From an uncultured Treponema sp. (GTDB taxonomy: Bacteria; Spirochaetota; Spirochaetia; Treponematales; Treponemataceae): a stretch of DNA of 29,541 nt. Made by a program: the position numbers and the translations under genes. Below, one piece after another: positions 8,186-15,342 of this stretch. The notes under the pieces were generated by a model. That model searched no databases and was not told the DNA's origin. It was given only the letters and a program-made list of their open reading frames with translations. The stretch is taken from the NCBI GenBank assembly GCA_905236465.1, contig CAJOQA010000142.1, forward strand, positions 1-29,541. The letters are read 5' to 3'. The number at the start of each line of letters is the position of its first letter. The first letter of the stretch is position 1.

Positions 8186-8214
8186 ATATATAAATTCACC
8201 GCAAAAAATCAGAA
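8186..8214 (-). promoter_or_regulatory. Promoter-like element of the gsp operon, shared with ssb
   Basis: Read on the minus strand, 8214..8196 is TTCTGATTTTTTGCGGTGA, followed by A and TTTATATATGTATG. The same 19 bases occur on the plus strand at 14284-14302 upstream of ssb, also followed by TTTATATA and TGTATG. TATATA (8192..8187) is the likely -10 and TTCTGA the likely -35, spacer 16. The leader to the gspD ATG is then about 35 bases. Confidence 0.55.
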
Positions 8215-8253
8215 TCCTATAAACTTTTACCTAACAAAATTATATTTTTCTGT

Positions 8254-8259
8254 TATAAT
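8254..8259 (+). promoter_or_regulatory. Extended -10 element upstream of hisC
   Basis: TG-T-TATAAT (8251-8259) is a perfect -10 with the extended TG motif. CTAACA (8231-8236) could be a weak -35 at 17 bases. It would give a 35-base leader for hisC, in addition to the closer promoter at 8267-8295. Confidence 0.4.
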
Positions 8260-8266
8260 TGTCCCC

Positions 8267-8295
8267 TTGAAGAAAGAAGTCTTTTTTACTACAAT
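8267..8295 (+). promoter_or_regulatory. Promoter of hisC giving a leaderless mRNA
   Basis: TTGAAG (8267-8272), a 17-base spacer and TACAAT (8290-8295), then 6 bases to the ATG. Transcription should begin at about the A of the start codon. There is no Shine-Dalgarno before this ATG, which fits leaderless translation. Confidence 0.5.
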
Positions 8296-8301
8296 AAAAG
8301 T

Positions 8302-9450
8302 ATGCTTTCACAAAGATTAAATAACTTGCACCCCTACGTTCCAGGCGAGCAGCCAAAGGACAGGGTTTACATAAAATTAAATGCAAACGAAAATCCATAC
8401 CCACCAGCCCCGCAAGTAGCAGAGGCTCTTGTAGATGCAGTAAAGGCAAAAAGCGAAAAACTTGCCCTTTATCCGGATCCAGATGCAAATGAACTACGAA
8501 AAGAAATCGCTAACATGCTGAACGCAACTGGCGGTGTCCTTTGCAGAAGTCAAAGTCAAGGGGGAAAGTGTAGCCCTTGTGAAAAAGATAAGATTCCATT
8601 TGAAGTTACCCCAGACATGATATTTTGCGGCAACGGTTCAGATGAAGTCCTCTCTTTTGTATTCTATACATTTTTTGAAAGTGACCGCCCCCTTATTCTT
8701 CCAGAGCACACCTACTCCTTTTACCCTGTCTATTGCGGTTTCTACAAAATACCAATGCAAACCGTTCCCTTAAAAGAAGACTGGACCTTAGACACGGAAA
8801 AGATGCTAAGCCTAGCTGAAAAAAATCAGTCGTCAATTATTTTTGCAAACCCCAATGCCCCCACAGGTCTTTCCCTAAGTCGGCAGCAAGTAGCGGAAAT
8901 GCTAAGGCAGGCTCCAAAAGATAAAGTCTTTGTTGTAGATGAAGCCTACTGCGACTTTGGCGGAGAATCCTGCATTCCGCTTATAAAGGATTTTCCAAAC
9001 CTAGTCATAGTCAGGACCTTCAGCAAGAGCCTTTCCTTTGCGGGAATGAGATTGGGCTATATTGTTTCAAATCCAGATTTAATTCAGTCAGTATTCACAG
9101 TAAAAAATTCTTTTAACCATTTCCCCGTAGACTTCCTTGCGCAAACAGCAGGCATTGCATCCTGCAAAAACGCAGACTACTATGCCGGCACAGCAAAAAA
9201 AGTTGTGGAAGAAAGGCAGAGCCTTACAGACTTTTTAAAAAGCAAGGGCTGGTTTGTAATAGACAGCTTAACGAACTTCGTTTTTGCAAAAAAAGAGGGG
9301 CTTTCAGGCCAGGAAATCTATCAGGCAGTAAAAAAAGAAGGCATCTTAATCCGCCACTTTGCAACTGCGGGAATTGAAGACTTTGTAAGAATTACAATTG
9401 GAAATCACGAGCAGACAGAAGCCTTAAAAAAAATACTAGGGGAATTATAA
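8302..9450 (+). CDS. hisC: Histidinol-phosphate aminotransferase
   Basis: PLP-dependent class I/II aminotransferase (382 aa), converting imidazole acetol-phosphate and glutamate to histidinol-phosphate in histidine synthesis; related enzymes also act on aromatic amino acids. Seen: KLNANENPYPP near the N-terminus, GNGSDE (110-115), NPNAPTG (183-189), VVDEAY with Asp213, the PLP lysine Lys242 in TFSKSLSFAGMRLGY, and Arg250. An insertion of roughly 20 residues (about 76-98) between the NMLN helix and the VTPDMIFCGNGSDE strand contains Cys81, Cys90 and Cys93. The start ATG lacks a ribosome site and sits at a predicted transcription start. The stop overlaps the next ATG (TAATG). No other his genes are nearby. 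Confidence 0.88.
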   Translation: MLSQRLNNLHPYVPGEQPKDRVYIKLNANENPYPPAPQVAEALVDAVKAKSEKLALYPDPDANELRKEIANMLNATGGVLCRSQSQGGKCSPCEKDKIPFEVTPDMIFCGNGSDEVLSFVFYTFFESDRPLILPEHTYSFYPVYCGFYKIPMQTVPLKEDWTLDTEKMLSLAEKNQSSIIFANPNAPTGLSLSRQQVAEMLRQAPKDKVFVVDEAYCDFGGESCIPLIKDFPNLVIVRTFSKSLSFAGMRLGYIVSNPDLIQSVFTVKNSFNHFPVDFLAQTAGIASCKNADYYAGTAKKVVEERQSLTDFLKSKGWFVIDSLTNFVFAKKEGLSGQEIYQAVKKEGILIRHFATAGIEDFVRITIGNHEQTEALKKILGEL

Positions 9451-10139
9451 TGAAATTTTTAGTAATCAGTGATTTACATGGAAACACAGATATCTTAGAC
9501 AAGTTGGACAAGCAGTTTGACCAGGCTGACGGAGTTCTTTTTGCAGGAGACTTTGCAAAATTCGGGGAAGAGGCAACAGGTCTGCCTGCCCTAGAAGCAC
9601 TTTGCAAAAAAACGGAAGACAAGGATTACTTTACCTTTGCTGTTTTAGGAAACTGCGACAAGCCGGAATTTATCAGAGAACTAGAGAAAAAGGACATCTG
9701 TGTACAAAAATGCCTAGAGCACACAAAGGGCCTTTGCTTTGCCGGATCCGGTGGGGGAAGCAAATTCACAGGGACTACCCCCTTTGAAAGGGAAGACGAA
9801 GACTTGGTTTCTGACTTTGACATCATAAGAAATCAGGGGGAAGATGCGGATTGGGCAAACCTGATTGCCATCATGCACAACCCACCCAAAGACACAAAAT
9901 GCGATATGATTGAAGGCGGCATCCATGTAGGAAGCCCTGCCCTGCGTACTTTTATAGAAAAGACAAAACCACTCGCAGTAGTCACAGGCCATATTCACGA
10001 AAGCGCAGGCATAGATAAAATCGGGAACACAACGGTAATTAACCCAGGGCCCCTTTTAGAAGGCAAGTATGCCTGGCTACAAGTAGAAAAAGAAGGGGAT
10101 AGTTGGCAGGTAAAAAATGCCAGCTTGGAAAGCCTTTAG
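9450..10139 (+). CDS. Calcineurin-like metallophosphoesterase
   Basis: A 229-aa two-metal phosphoesterase of the compact cytoplasmic kind. Motifs in order: SDLHGN (Asp8, His10), FAGD (Asp34), GNCD (68-70; Cys in place of the usual His of GNHD, as seen in several small members), MHNPP (His143) and GHIHES (His181, His183). The metal ligands are otherwise complete, so it should be active; substrate is unknown. It overlaps the hisC stop by one base and is probably co-transcribed; a functional link to histidine synthesis is not evident. It converges with the FGE-fold gene with only 8 bases between them and no terminator visible. Confidence 0.85.
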   Translation: MKFLVISDLHGNTDILDKLDKQFDQADGVLFAGDFAKFGEEATGLPALEALCKKTEDKDYFTFAVLGNCDKPEFIRELEKKDICVQKCLEHTKGLCFAGSGGGSKFTGTTPFEREDEDLVSDFDIIRNQGEDADWANLIAIMHNPPKDTKCDMIEGGIHVGSPALRTFIEKTKPLAVVTGHIHESAGIDKIGNTTVINPGPLLEGKYAWLQVEKEGDSWQVKNASLESL

Positions 10140-10147
10140 GGCTTACG

Positions 10148-11116
10148 CTAACGGGAAACCGCTATACGAAAGCCCATGTAGTTATAGGCTTCATTAGGGT
10201 CATAGCTATAGCGGTCACCGGCACCATATACAGGGGTATAGTCTGACCAGGACCCGCCCCTGCTGACCCGCTCACTGCCAAACTTAGGGCCACAGGATCT
10301 TCTTTCCTTTGCCCCCTGACCGTAATCTGCAAACCAGTCCCAACAGAACTCAAGCACATTCCCGCTCATATCAAAAAGACCGGAACCATTAGCCTTAGCA
10401 GTCGCAACATCCATAGTTGATTTTGCATTAGAAGAAGTCCAGGCAACCTCATCTTGGCTAACAGAAACACTTTCTCCTGAAGCCAAACTTCCATCTTGCA
10501 TTTTGTTTCCACTCTTTCTTGCAGCATACTCCCATTCAGCTTCTGTGGGTAGCCTGTAGCCAGAGCTGTTCCAATCGCAAACTGCAAGGTCGCAAAAAGC
10601 AGAATCCCTTGAATCTTTCAAGACCGTATTCTTGTACTTGTAGCAGGGTTCAAGAGCAGACTTTTCGCTAAGGGCATTGCACCAAACTATTGCATCATAC
10701 CACGAGATGTTGGTAACAGGCTGTAGCTTATTCTCTTCAGTAGGGGCCTTTCCCCTCTTTCCTTCAGAACCAGCCTGTCCTTCGCTTGCAAAGGAATAAC
10801 CGTGGGCCTTTGCCCAAACCAGGGTTTCGTACCATAACTCGTAAGTCGTTTCAGTGCGACTAAGGGCGTAGGGGGTCAAATATCTTTTAGCAGTATAAGG
10901 CATAGCCCCCTGCCCTATCTCGTATTCAATATAGGTAGCAGTTGCAGGGGGTAAAAAATCAACTAAGTCAAGACCCTTTACTGCTTGGGCTACAGGGGTG
11001 GCTGCCTTAGCATCTTTTCTCCTCTTTCCATAAATTGCCGAGTTAGTATGACTTTGGGCAAACAGGGAAAGGAAAAATAAAGATTCAAATACAAGCAAAA
11101 GTAGGCATCTTTTCAT
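10148..11116 (-). CDS. Secreted FGE/SUMF1-fold protein lacking the catalytic Cys
   Basis: 322 aa. MKRCLLLLVFESLFFLSLFAQ is a signal peptide (cut near residue 20). The rest is the formylglycine-generating-enzyme/C-type-lectin-like domain: SRTETTYELWYETLVWAKAHGY, PVTNISWYDAIVWCNAL, SGYRLPTEAEWEYAARKSG, GLFDMSGNVLEFCWDWF and a final SRGGSW to GFRIAV (285-319). True FGE enzymes have a Cys pair after the GGS/W motif; here the segment reads SDYTPVYGAGDRYSYDP, with none, so formylglycine formation is unlikely and a binding or structural role is more plausible. The same fold is used by diversity-generating-retroelement targets such as Treponema TvpA. ATG overlaps the transporter stop (ATGA), with GGAGG upstream. 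Confidence 0.85.
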   Translation of the reverse strand: MKRCLLLLVFESLFFLSLFAQSHTNSAIYGKRRKDAKAATPVAQAVKGLDLVDFLPPATATYIEYEIGQGAMPYTAKRYLTPYALSRTETTYELWYETLVWAKAHGYSFASEGQAGSEGKRGKAPTEENKLQPVTNISWYDAIVWCNALSEKSALEPCYKYKNTVLKDSRDSAFCDLAVCDWNSSGYRLPTEAEWEYAARKSGNKMQDGSLASGESVSVSQDEVAWTSSNAKSTMDVATAKANGSGLFDMSGNVLEFCWDWFADYGQGAKERRSCGPKFGSERVSRGGSWSDYTPVYGAGDRYSYDPNEAYNYMGFRIAVSR

Positions 11117-12162
11117 TTTCTTACCTCCGCCATCTTTTCCATCCGCTTTATGCTTTTGCGCTGTAGCCTAGTTTCCCTCTTTTTCCTGCGGGGAACCCTT
11201 TTTCTAGGTTCGGGGGAAAGTTTTCTTTTCATAAAGAAGAAGTAGGCAAATATTCCCGTCAGAATACAAATTCCAACAACTGCAAGGGCACCAAACCAGC
11301 CCGACTTCTGCCAGGGCAAGGGGACGTTTATTCCAAAATAACTGGTAACAAGAGTTGGCAAAACCATAACCAGGTTCCAGCCGGTCATTGTCTTCATCAC
11401 AAGGTTCAGGTTATTGCTTAAGACAGAAGCAAAGGCATCGTTCATGCCGGCCATAATGTTAGTATAGGTGTCTGCCATTTCCATAGCCTGCTTATTGTCT
11501 ATGTCAACATCATCAAGCCAATCCTTGTCTTCTTCATCAAGTTTTAAAAGACGGGTCTTGCGGAATTTTTCAAGTAGCATCTGGTTGCTTTTAAGGGAAG
11601 TTGTAAAATAAACCAGGGACTTTTGTATATTCAAAAGCTGAATCAGTTCACGGTTTTGCACTGATTGCAGCATTTCATTTTGAATAGTGGTAGCCCTTCT
11701 GTTAAGCTCCTTAAGGTAACGCAAGTACATCATATCCGACCTTGACATTATGCGGATTGTAAAAGCTGGAAAATCAGATAAAGAAAGTCCCTTTATACGG
11801 TTAGCGGCAAAATCTTTTAAAACCTCGCAGTCTGTCCAACAGATTGTTATTAAAAACTTGTCCTTTATTATAATACCTAAAGGGGCACAAAAGTAACTGA
11901 TATCATCACTAGGAGAAAAAACTGGCAGCCTCATGATAATAACCGTATAATCAAGGTCGTCATTGTATTCAATACGGGAAAGCTCGTCGGGGTCAAGAAT
12001 ATCCAGCATATTCTCAGAATCAATGCCGAATTTCTGCTCAAGCTCCACAATATCATCCCGGGTCACAGCCCTCGCATCAACCCAAATATTCTGTTTTTTA
12101 TCAAGCTCATTCTCGTCTTTTTCTATGAGTCTTGCATTTTCCTGCTGCCAGAATCTAATCAT
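11113..12162 (-). CDS. CorA-family divalent cation transporter
   Basis: 349 aa from ATG 12162, preferred to a GTG at 12183 because GGCGG precedes it at good spacing. The large cytoplasmic N-terminal domain is followed by the long helix typical of CorA (about 190-270) and two C-terminal membrane helices. The first ends in TSYFGINVPLP, where the family motif Gly-Met-Asn is Gly-Ile-Asn; the second is WFGALAVVGICILTGIFAYFFFM, ending in a strongly basic tail. Members move Mg2+ or other divalent ions as pentamers; the GIN variant makes the ion uncertain. It is followed by the coupled FGE-fold gene. Confidence 0.85.
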   Translation of the reverse strand: MIRFWQQENARLIEKDENELDKKQNIWVDARAVTRDDIVELEQKFGIDSENMLDILDPDELSRIEYNDDLDYTVIIMRLPVFSPSDDISYFCAPLGIIIKDKFLITICWTDCEVLKDFAANRIKGLSLSDFPAFTIRIMSRSDMMYLRYLKELNRRATTIQNEMLQSVQNRELIQLLNIQKSLVYFTTSLKSNQMLLEKFRKTRLLKLDEEDKDWLDDVDIDNKQAMEMADTYTNIMAGMNDAFASVLSNNLNLVMKTMTGWNLVMVLPTLVTSYFGINVPLPWQKSGWFGALAVVGICILTGIFAYFFFMKRKLSPEPRKRVPRRKKRETRLQRKSIKRMEKMAEVRK

Positions 12163-12189
12163 TTCATTACCGCCAAAAGTCACGCTGAA

Positions 12190-12221
12190 CCTTCAAAAAC
12201 CACAGGGGCAGTTTTTGAAGG
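12190..12221. repeat. Perfect 11-bp inverted repeat between two minus-strand genes
   Basis: CCTTCAAAAAC (12190-12200) and GTTTTTGAAGG (12211-12221) with a 10-base loop, located between the stop at 12234 and the transporter start. No T run follows on the minus strand, so it is a poor intrinsic terminator. It could be a weak terminator, an mRNA hairpin or a protein site. Confidence 0.6.
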
Positions 12222-12233
12222 AAACCTAAAAAA

Positions 12234-14162
12234 TCAGGGAAGATTTTTAATCAGCTTAATAATATAAAGCTCAATATAGCGTTTAAGAGCTGGATGATTT
12301 TTTACCTTGTAGAGGGCCGGAGATTCAACTAAAGACTGAGCCAAACTGTCCACGCGGTCAACAGAAAGATTTTCAGTCTTAAAGGTTTTTAAAGTCTTTC
12401 TTGTGTAATCCCTAATAAGATTGTTCACATCCTGAGTAAGATTTTCACGCGGCTTTGCGGCCAGGCGGTCATTCCATTCAGAAAGGTAAGATTCAAGTTC
12501 CCTGTCAAGGGTAGAATTTTCAGGAACAAGAATTTTTTCAGCTTCACTTGCCTCACGGCGGAGTATGCGCTTTTTATTCTTAAGGGGATCGCCTAAATCC
12601 TTATCGTCTAACTCACGGACCTTTGCATCTGCCTTGTCCTTTTCTTCCCTAAGCAATTTTTCCGCAGCTGATTTTTTAGAATCCTTTACCCTTTCCTTTT
12701 TGGGTTTGCGGACAACCAGGGAAATCAGCCAAGAGACAAGAGGAATTGAATACCAGAAGGGCAGCTTAACCTTTGCATCATTGTAAATTTCCTGCCTGTT
12801 AATAAGCAAAAGCTCACTGTAGCTGATAAGCAGGCCATCACGATAAAGGGTTATGCGGCCAGGAGTTTGGTCATCATAAGCCAAAACCGGTAAAAATGAC
12901 GCGTGTAAAATTGCATAAAGAATGGGCTGAACCACCCTAAGTTCCCTTTCAAGGGCATTTTCAAAGGAATGGTTTTCTTTCATTTCAGGCAAAACTTCAA
13001 ATTGTCTTAAATACTTAAACCAAACTTTACTCAAGCTTTCCCTAATCAGGTCACGGGCATCGTTACAGAGGCGGACGATAAGGGGCATGACCTTTTCTTT
13101 AAAGATAAAGTAGCCCTGCCCATCTTCAGTCCTAAAAATAAGCAGTTTAGGCAAAGTATCTCCAATGGTTTCACTGGTAAGACCTTCTAGGTGCTCTTTT
13201 AAGTCATCTTCCTTGTACTTGCCTAAAAGGTACTGGCCATGGTTGTCCTTCATCTTTTGCACCTGATCCATAGTAAAATAATAGGGAGGCTGCAAAAGAA
13301 GCTCATCTAAAACCTTAAAGGCTGCATCTTTTTGGATTCTCTCGCTTGCCTTAGACTTGTAATAGTTAGCGGCAACCTCTATTATTCCTATTGACTGCAA
13401 AAGATTTATATCTTCGCTGGTAAAGTCCTTTACCTTGTTGTAGTCCTGCTTTATAAAATAGAAAAGCTGGTTCCAGTAATAGAAGGAATCCCCGTTATGG
13501 CGCAGGGCATCAAGGGATTCTTCTGGCTTAGCAACAAATTGGGTAAAAAAGTTCTTTATTGCTATTTCTTTACCAGGATTAGAATTAGTCAATTTCTTAA
13601 GGAAATAATCGTGGGATTCTTCCTTGCGCATAAAGTCTTGCAACTTTTTTAATGCGGCATTAATCAAAACAGAGATAGAAACGGTTGAAGGCAAAAGCAA
13701 ACTAGGCACCTGTTTTGTAAAGGCAATAGAATAAAGGGTACGCTCATCTATAACCTGCTTTTCTAGCAGCTGACTGATTATATCTGAAGCCGAGACCGAA
13801 GTTATAAGGTCTGAAGGCACTGTCTTTTGTATATCCGTGACACAGGGGAAGGAAACAGAAAAATTCTTGGCGATATCTGTATAGCTTTCTGTGTAGCGGT
13901 CAATAAAAAAGGCAAGAACATAGATAACCTGCTTTCCTACACCAGTGATAGCAATCTGCCGGTCGCTAACGTACCGGTCAAGCTCTGCCTGAATGTCTGA
14001 AACAGGCCCATTTATAAAATTTGCAAGCTCAGGATTTTCATCAAAATGATGCTGAGCGTATTTTCTTACATAATCAACAAATTCCCCATAATCTATTACG
14101 GGGGCCCTTTGACGGGAAGAATAAAATTTTAATAATTGCAATATAATTGAGGTTGTAGCCAT
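12234..14162 (-). CDS. Conserved-looking protein of unknown function, 642 aa
   Basis: I do not recognise the family. The protein is probably cytoplasmic or peripherally membrane associated: it begins MATTSIILQLLKFYSSRQRAPVIDYGEFVDYVRKYAQ and has no signal peptide. One hydrophobic stretch, PFWYSIPLVSWLISLVV (about 465-481), could dip into a membrane. It is followed by a highly charged, probably coiled region (about 483-560, rich in Lys, Glu, Asp) and a helical C-terminus. Length and composition look like the large treponemal proteins of unknown function, but I cannot name an orthologue. It starts without a Shine-Dalgarno directly at a predicted transcription start. The corA-type gene follows downstream after a perfect inverted repeat. 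Confidence 0.8.
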   Translation of the reverse strand: MATTSIILQLLKFYSSRQRAPVIDYGEFVDYVRKYAQHHFDENPELANFINGPVSDIQAELDRYVSDRQIAITGVGKQVIYVLAFFIDRYTESYTDIAKNFSVSFPCVTDIQKTVPSDLITSVSASDIISQLLEKQVIDERTLYSIAFTKQVPSLLLPSTVSISVLINAALKKLQDFMRKEESHDYFLKKLTNSNPGKEIAIKNFFTQFVAKPEESLDALRHNGDSFYYWNQLFYFIKQDYNKVKDFTSEDINLLQSIGIIEVAANYYKSKASERIQKDAAFKVLDELLLQPPYYFTMDQVQKMKDNHGQYLLGKYKEDDLKEHLEGLTSETIGDTLPKLLIFRTEDGQGYFIFKEKVMPLIVRLCNDARDLIRESLSKVWFKYLRQFEVLPEMKENHSFENALERELRVVQPILYAILHASFLPVLAYDDQTPGRITLYRDGLLISYSELLLINRQEIYNDAKVKLPFWYSIPLVSWLISLVVRKPKKERVKDSKKSAAEKLLREEKDKADAKVRELDDKDLGDPLKNKKRILRREASEAEKILVPENSTLDRELESYLSEWNDRLAAKPRENLTQDVNNLIRDYTRKTLKTFKTENLSVDRVDSLAQSLVESPALYKVKNHPALKRYIELYIIKLIKNLP

Positions 14163-14169
14163 ACCGGAG

Positions 14170-14198
14170 ATTATACCTTATTTTTTCCTAGTAAACAA
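14170..14198 (-). promoter_or_regulatory. Promoter of the 642-aa gene giving a leaderless mRNA
   Basis: On the minus strand TTGTTT (14198..14193), a 17-base spacer and a perfect TATAAT (14175..14170), then 7 bases to the ATG at 14162. Predicted initiation coincides with the start codon, and no Shine-Dalgarno can fit. Confidence 0.6.
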
Positions 14199-14283
14199 GT
14201 GTTTTTAGAATTTTCAAAAGGCTTCCCCCTTATTTCTCTAGTTGCCCTATAACTTTTTGTTATAAGAAGATTTTTTTTTGATT

Positions 14284-14312
14284 TTCTGATTTTTTGCGGT
14301 GATTTATATAGT
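14284..14312 (+). promoter_or_regulatory. Promoter-like element of ssb, shared with the gsp operon
   Basis: TTCTGATTTTTTGCGGTGA (14284-14302) is identical to the minus-strand sequence 8214..8196 before gspD. TTTATATA and TGTATG follow in both, with one-base spacing changes. TATAGT (14307-14312) is the likely -10, 17 bases after TTCTGA. Confidence 0.55.
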
Positions 14313-14350
14313 GTATGTGCAGCAAATGAGTGCGCACCCTGCATGTACAC
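14311..14350 (+). promoter_or_regulatory. Hairpin in the ssb leader
   Basis: GTGTATGTGCAG (14311-14322) can pair with CTGCATGTACAC (14339-14350) over 12 base pairs counting two G-U pairs. The loop contains the perfect palindrome GTGCGCAC (14330-14337). A T-rich run (14357-14366) follows before the ribosome site. This could be an attenuator or a site for autogenous control; function is not shown. Confidence 0.45.
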
Positions 14351-14385
14351 AAAATTATATTTTTTTTTACGGAGAGAAATGAGCC

Positions 14386-14868
14386 ATGAATTCATTGAAC
14401 CAGATTATTTTAGAAGGAAATGTAACCCGCCAGCCGGAAAGGAAAACTTTGCCAACAGGATCGATTTTCTGCACAATCCCCATTGCCGTTAACCGCCGCT
14501 ACAAGACCAGTGACGGAAGCACTACGGAAGAGGTCTCTTACTTTGAGATTGACACCTTTGGCAACTTAGCGGATGCCTGCGCAAAGTGGTGCCCAAAAGG
14601 ACGGGGGGTTAGGGTTGTAGGCAGGCTCAAGCAGAACAGGTGGAAGGATGATGGGGGGAAAACTCACAGCAAGGTTAAGATTATAGCCGAGCATGTGGAA
14701 TTTAAGCCCTATCAGAAAAAAATTGGCGAAAGTCTTGTTGATGACAAGGCCCCGAAATCAGCTGACGAGGGTAATATTCCATTAACAAAAAAACAAAAAC
14801 TTGCAATGCTTGCAGAGGCAGCAGTTGCAGCACAAAAAGAACAGGAGGTGGGAGAAGCAGTATTCTAA
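14386..14868 (+). CDS. ssb: Single-stranded DNA-binding protein
   Basis: 160 aa. The OB-fold domain occupies about residues 4-107: LNQIILEGNVTRQPERKTLPTGSIFCTIPIAVNRRY, SYFEIDTFGNLADACAKWCPKGRGVRVVGRLKQNRWKDD and KVKIIAEHVEFKP, all typical of bacterial SSB. It coats single strands in replication, repair and recombination. The C-terminal tail is basic to neutral (PLTKKQKLAMLAEAAVAAQ) and ends EVGEAVF; the terminal Phe and some acidic residues are kept, but the usual run of aspartates (DDDIPF) is not. GGAGAG lies 11 bases before the ATG. A strong terminator follows directly. The leader has a hairpin and an element shared with gspD. Confidence 0.92.
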   Translation: MNSLNQIILEGNVTRQPERKTLPTGSIFCTIPIAVNRRYKTSDGSTTEEVSYFEIDTFGNLADACAKWCPKGRGVRVVGRLKQNRWKDDGGKTHSKVKIIAEHVEFKPYQKKIGESLVDDKAPKSADEGNIPLTKKQKLAMLAEAAVAAQKEQEVGEAVF

Positions 14869-14870
14869 AC

Positions 14871-14913
14871 TAAAAAAAAACGGTGGTGTTTCTCCGATGG
14901 CCACCGTTTTTTT
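14871..14913. terminator. Bidirectional terminator between ssb and the small membrane-protein gene
   Basis: An A run (14872-14880), CGGTGG (14881-14886), CCACCG (14901-14906) and T7 (14907-14913). The flanking A and T tracts extend the stem and provide a U tract in either direction, serving both convergent genes. Confidence 0.85.
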
Positions 14914-14926
14914 GTATACTAAGGGC

Positions 14927-15232
14927 TTAGTTTCCCTTTCCGTGCACCTTTTCCACTTCGTCAAAGAACTTAGAGCCACCGTTGCCGTTACCCCTCTTTG
15001 ACCCCAGAACCTTAGACTGGACCTCCCCTGTTTTTTTCATAGAGGAAGCGACTCCCTTTCCAGGAGTAGATAAGAGGCTGTAGTTCATTTCATACAAAAC
15101 AGGTTCATTTTCGCTAAAGTGAAAAATCTTGCTAGAGCAAATCAAAAAAACTAAAACGGCCGCAATTACCAAAAGAATTGAAGTTCTCTTAACATATTTT
15201 ATAATCTTGTCATCATCTATTGTTATTGTCAT
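14927..15232 (-). CDS. Small single-pass membrane protein of unknown function
   Basis: 101 aa. A short acidic cytoplasmic head (MTITIDDDKIIKYVKRT) is followed by one membrane helix (about 18-36, SILLVIAAVLVFLICSS) and an outer part of about 65 residues rich in Lys, Gly and Ser, with no cysteines. It starts behind GGGGG/GGAGG at 15232 and ends at the shared bidirectional terminator. I see no family motif. It is a real gene judged by ribosome site, terminator and helix; the role is unknown. Confidence 0.65.
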   Translation of the reverse strand: MTITIDDDKIIKYVKRTSILLVIAAVLVFLICSSKIFHFSENEPVLYEMNYSLLSTPGKGVASSMKKTGEVQSKVLGSKRGNGNGGSKFFDEVEKVHGKGN

Positions 15233-15307
15233 GTTTACCCCCTATAACCTCCTTATTTTCGGAAAGACAGTTGTATTTTTTTAGGGGCTTTTCTCAGGAT
15301 AAAATTC

Positions 15308-15336
15308 TTGTTATTTAATTAAAAATAAAGTAAAAT
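15308..15336 (+). promoter_or_regulatory. Promoter of the LacI-family gene giving a leaderless mRNA
   Basis: TTGTTA (15308-15313), a 17-base spacer and TAAAAT (15331-15336), then 6 bases to the ATG at 15343. The region before the ATG is A/T only, without any Shine-Dalgarno. Confidence 0.55.
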
Positions 15337-15342
15337 ATATTT

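Noticed and set aside
10148..11116. Functional formylglycine-generating enzyme
   Set aside because: The two C-terminal cysteines required for catalysis are absent.
12190..12221. Intrinsic terminator for the 642-aa gene
   Set aside because: The stem is perfect but A/T-rich and lacks a T tract on the transcribed side; listed only as an inverted repeat.
14171..14395. 74-aa minus-strand frame upstream of ssb
   Set aside because: It would cover the ssb promoter and leader and the divergent promoter, and has no domain or ribosome site.
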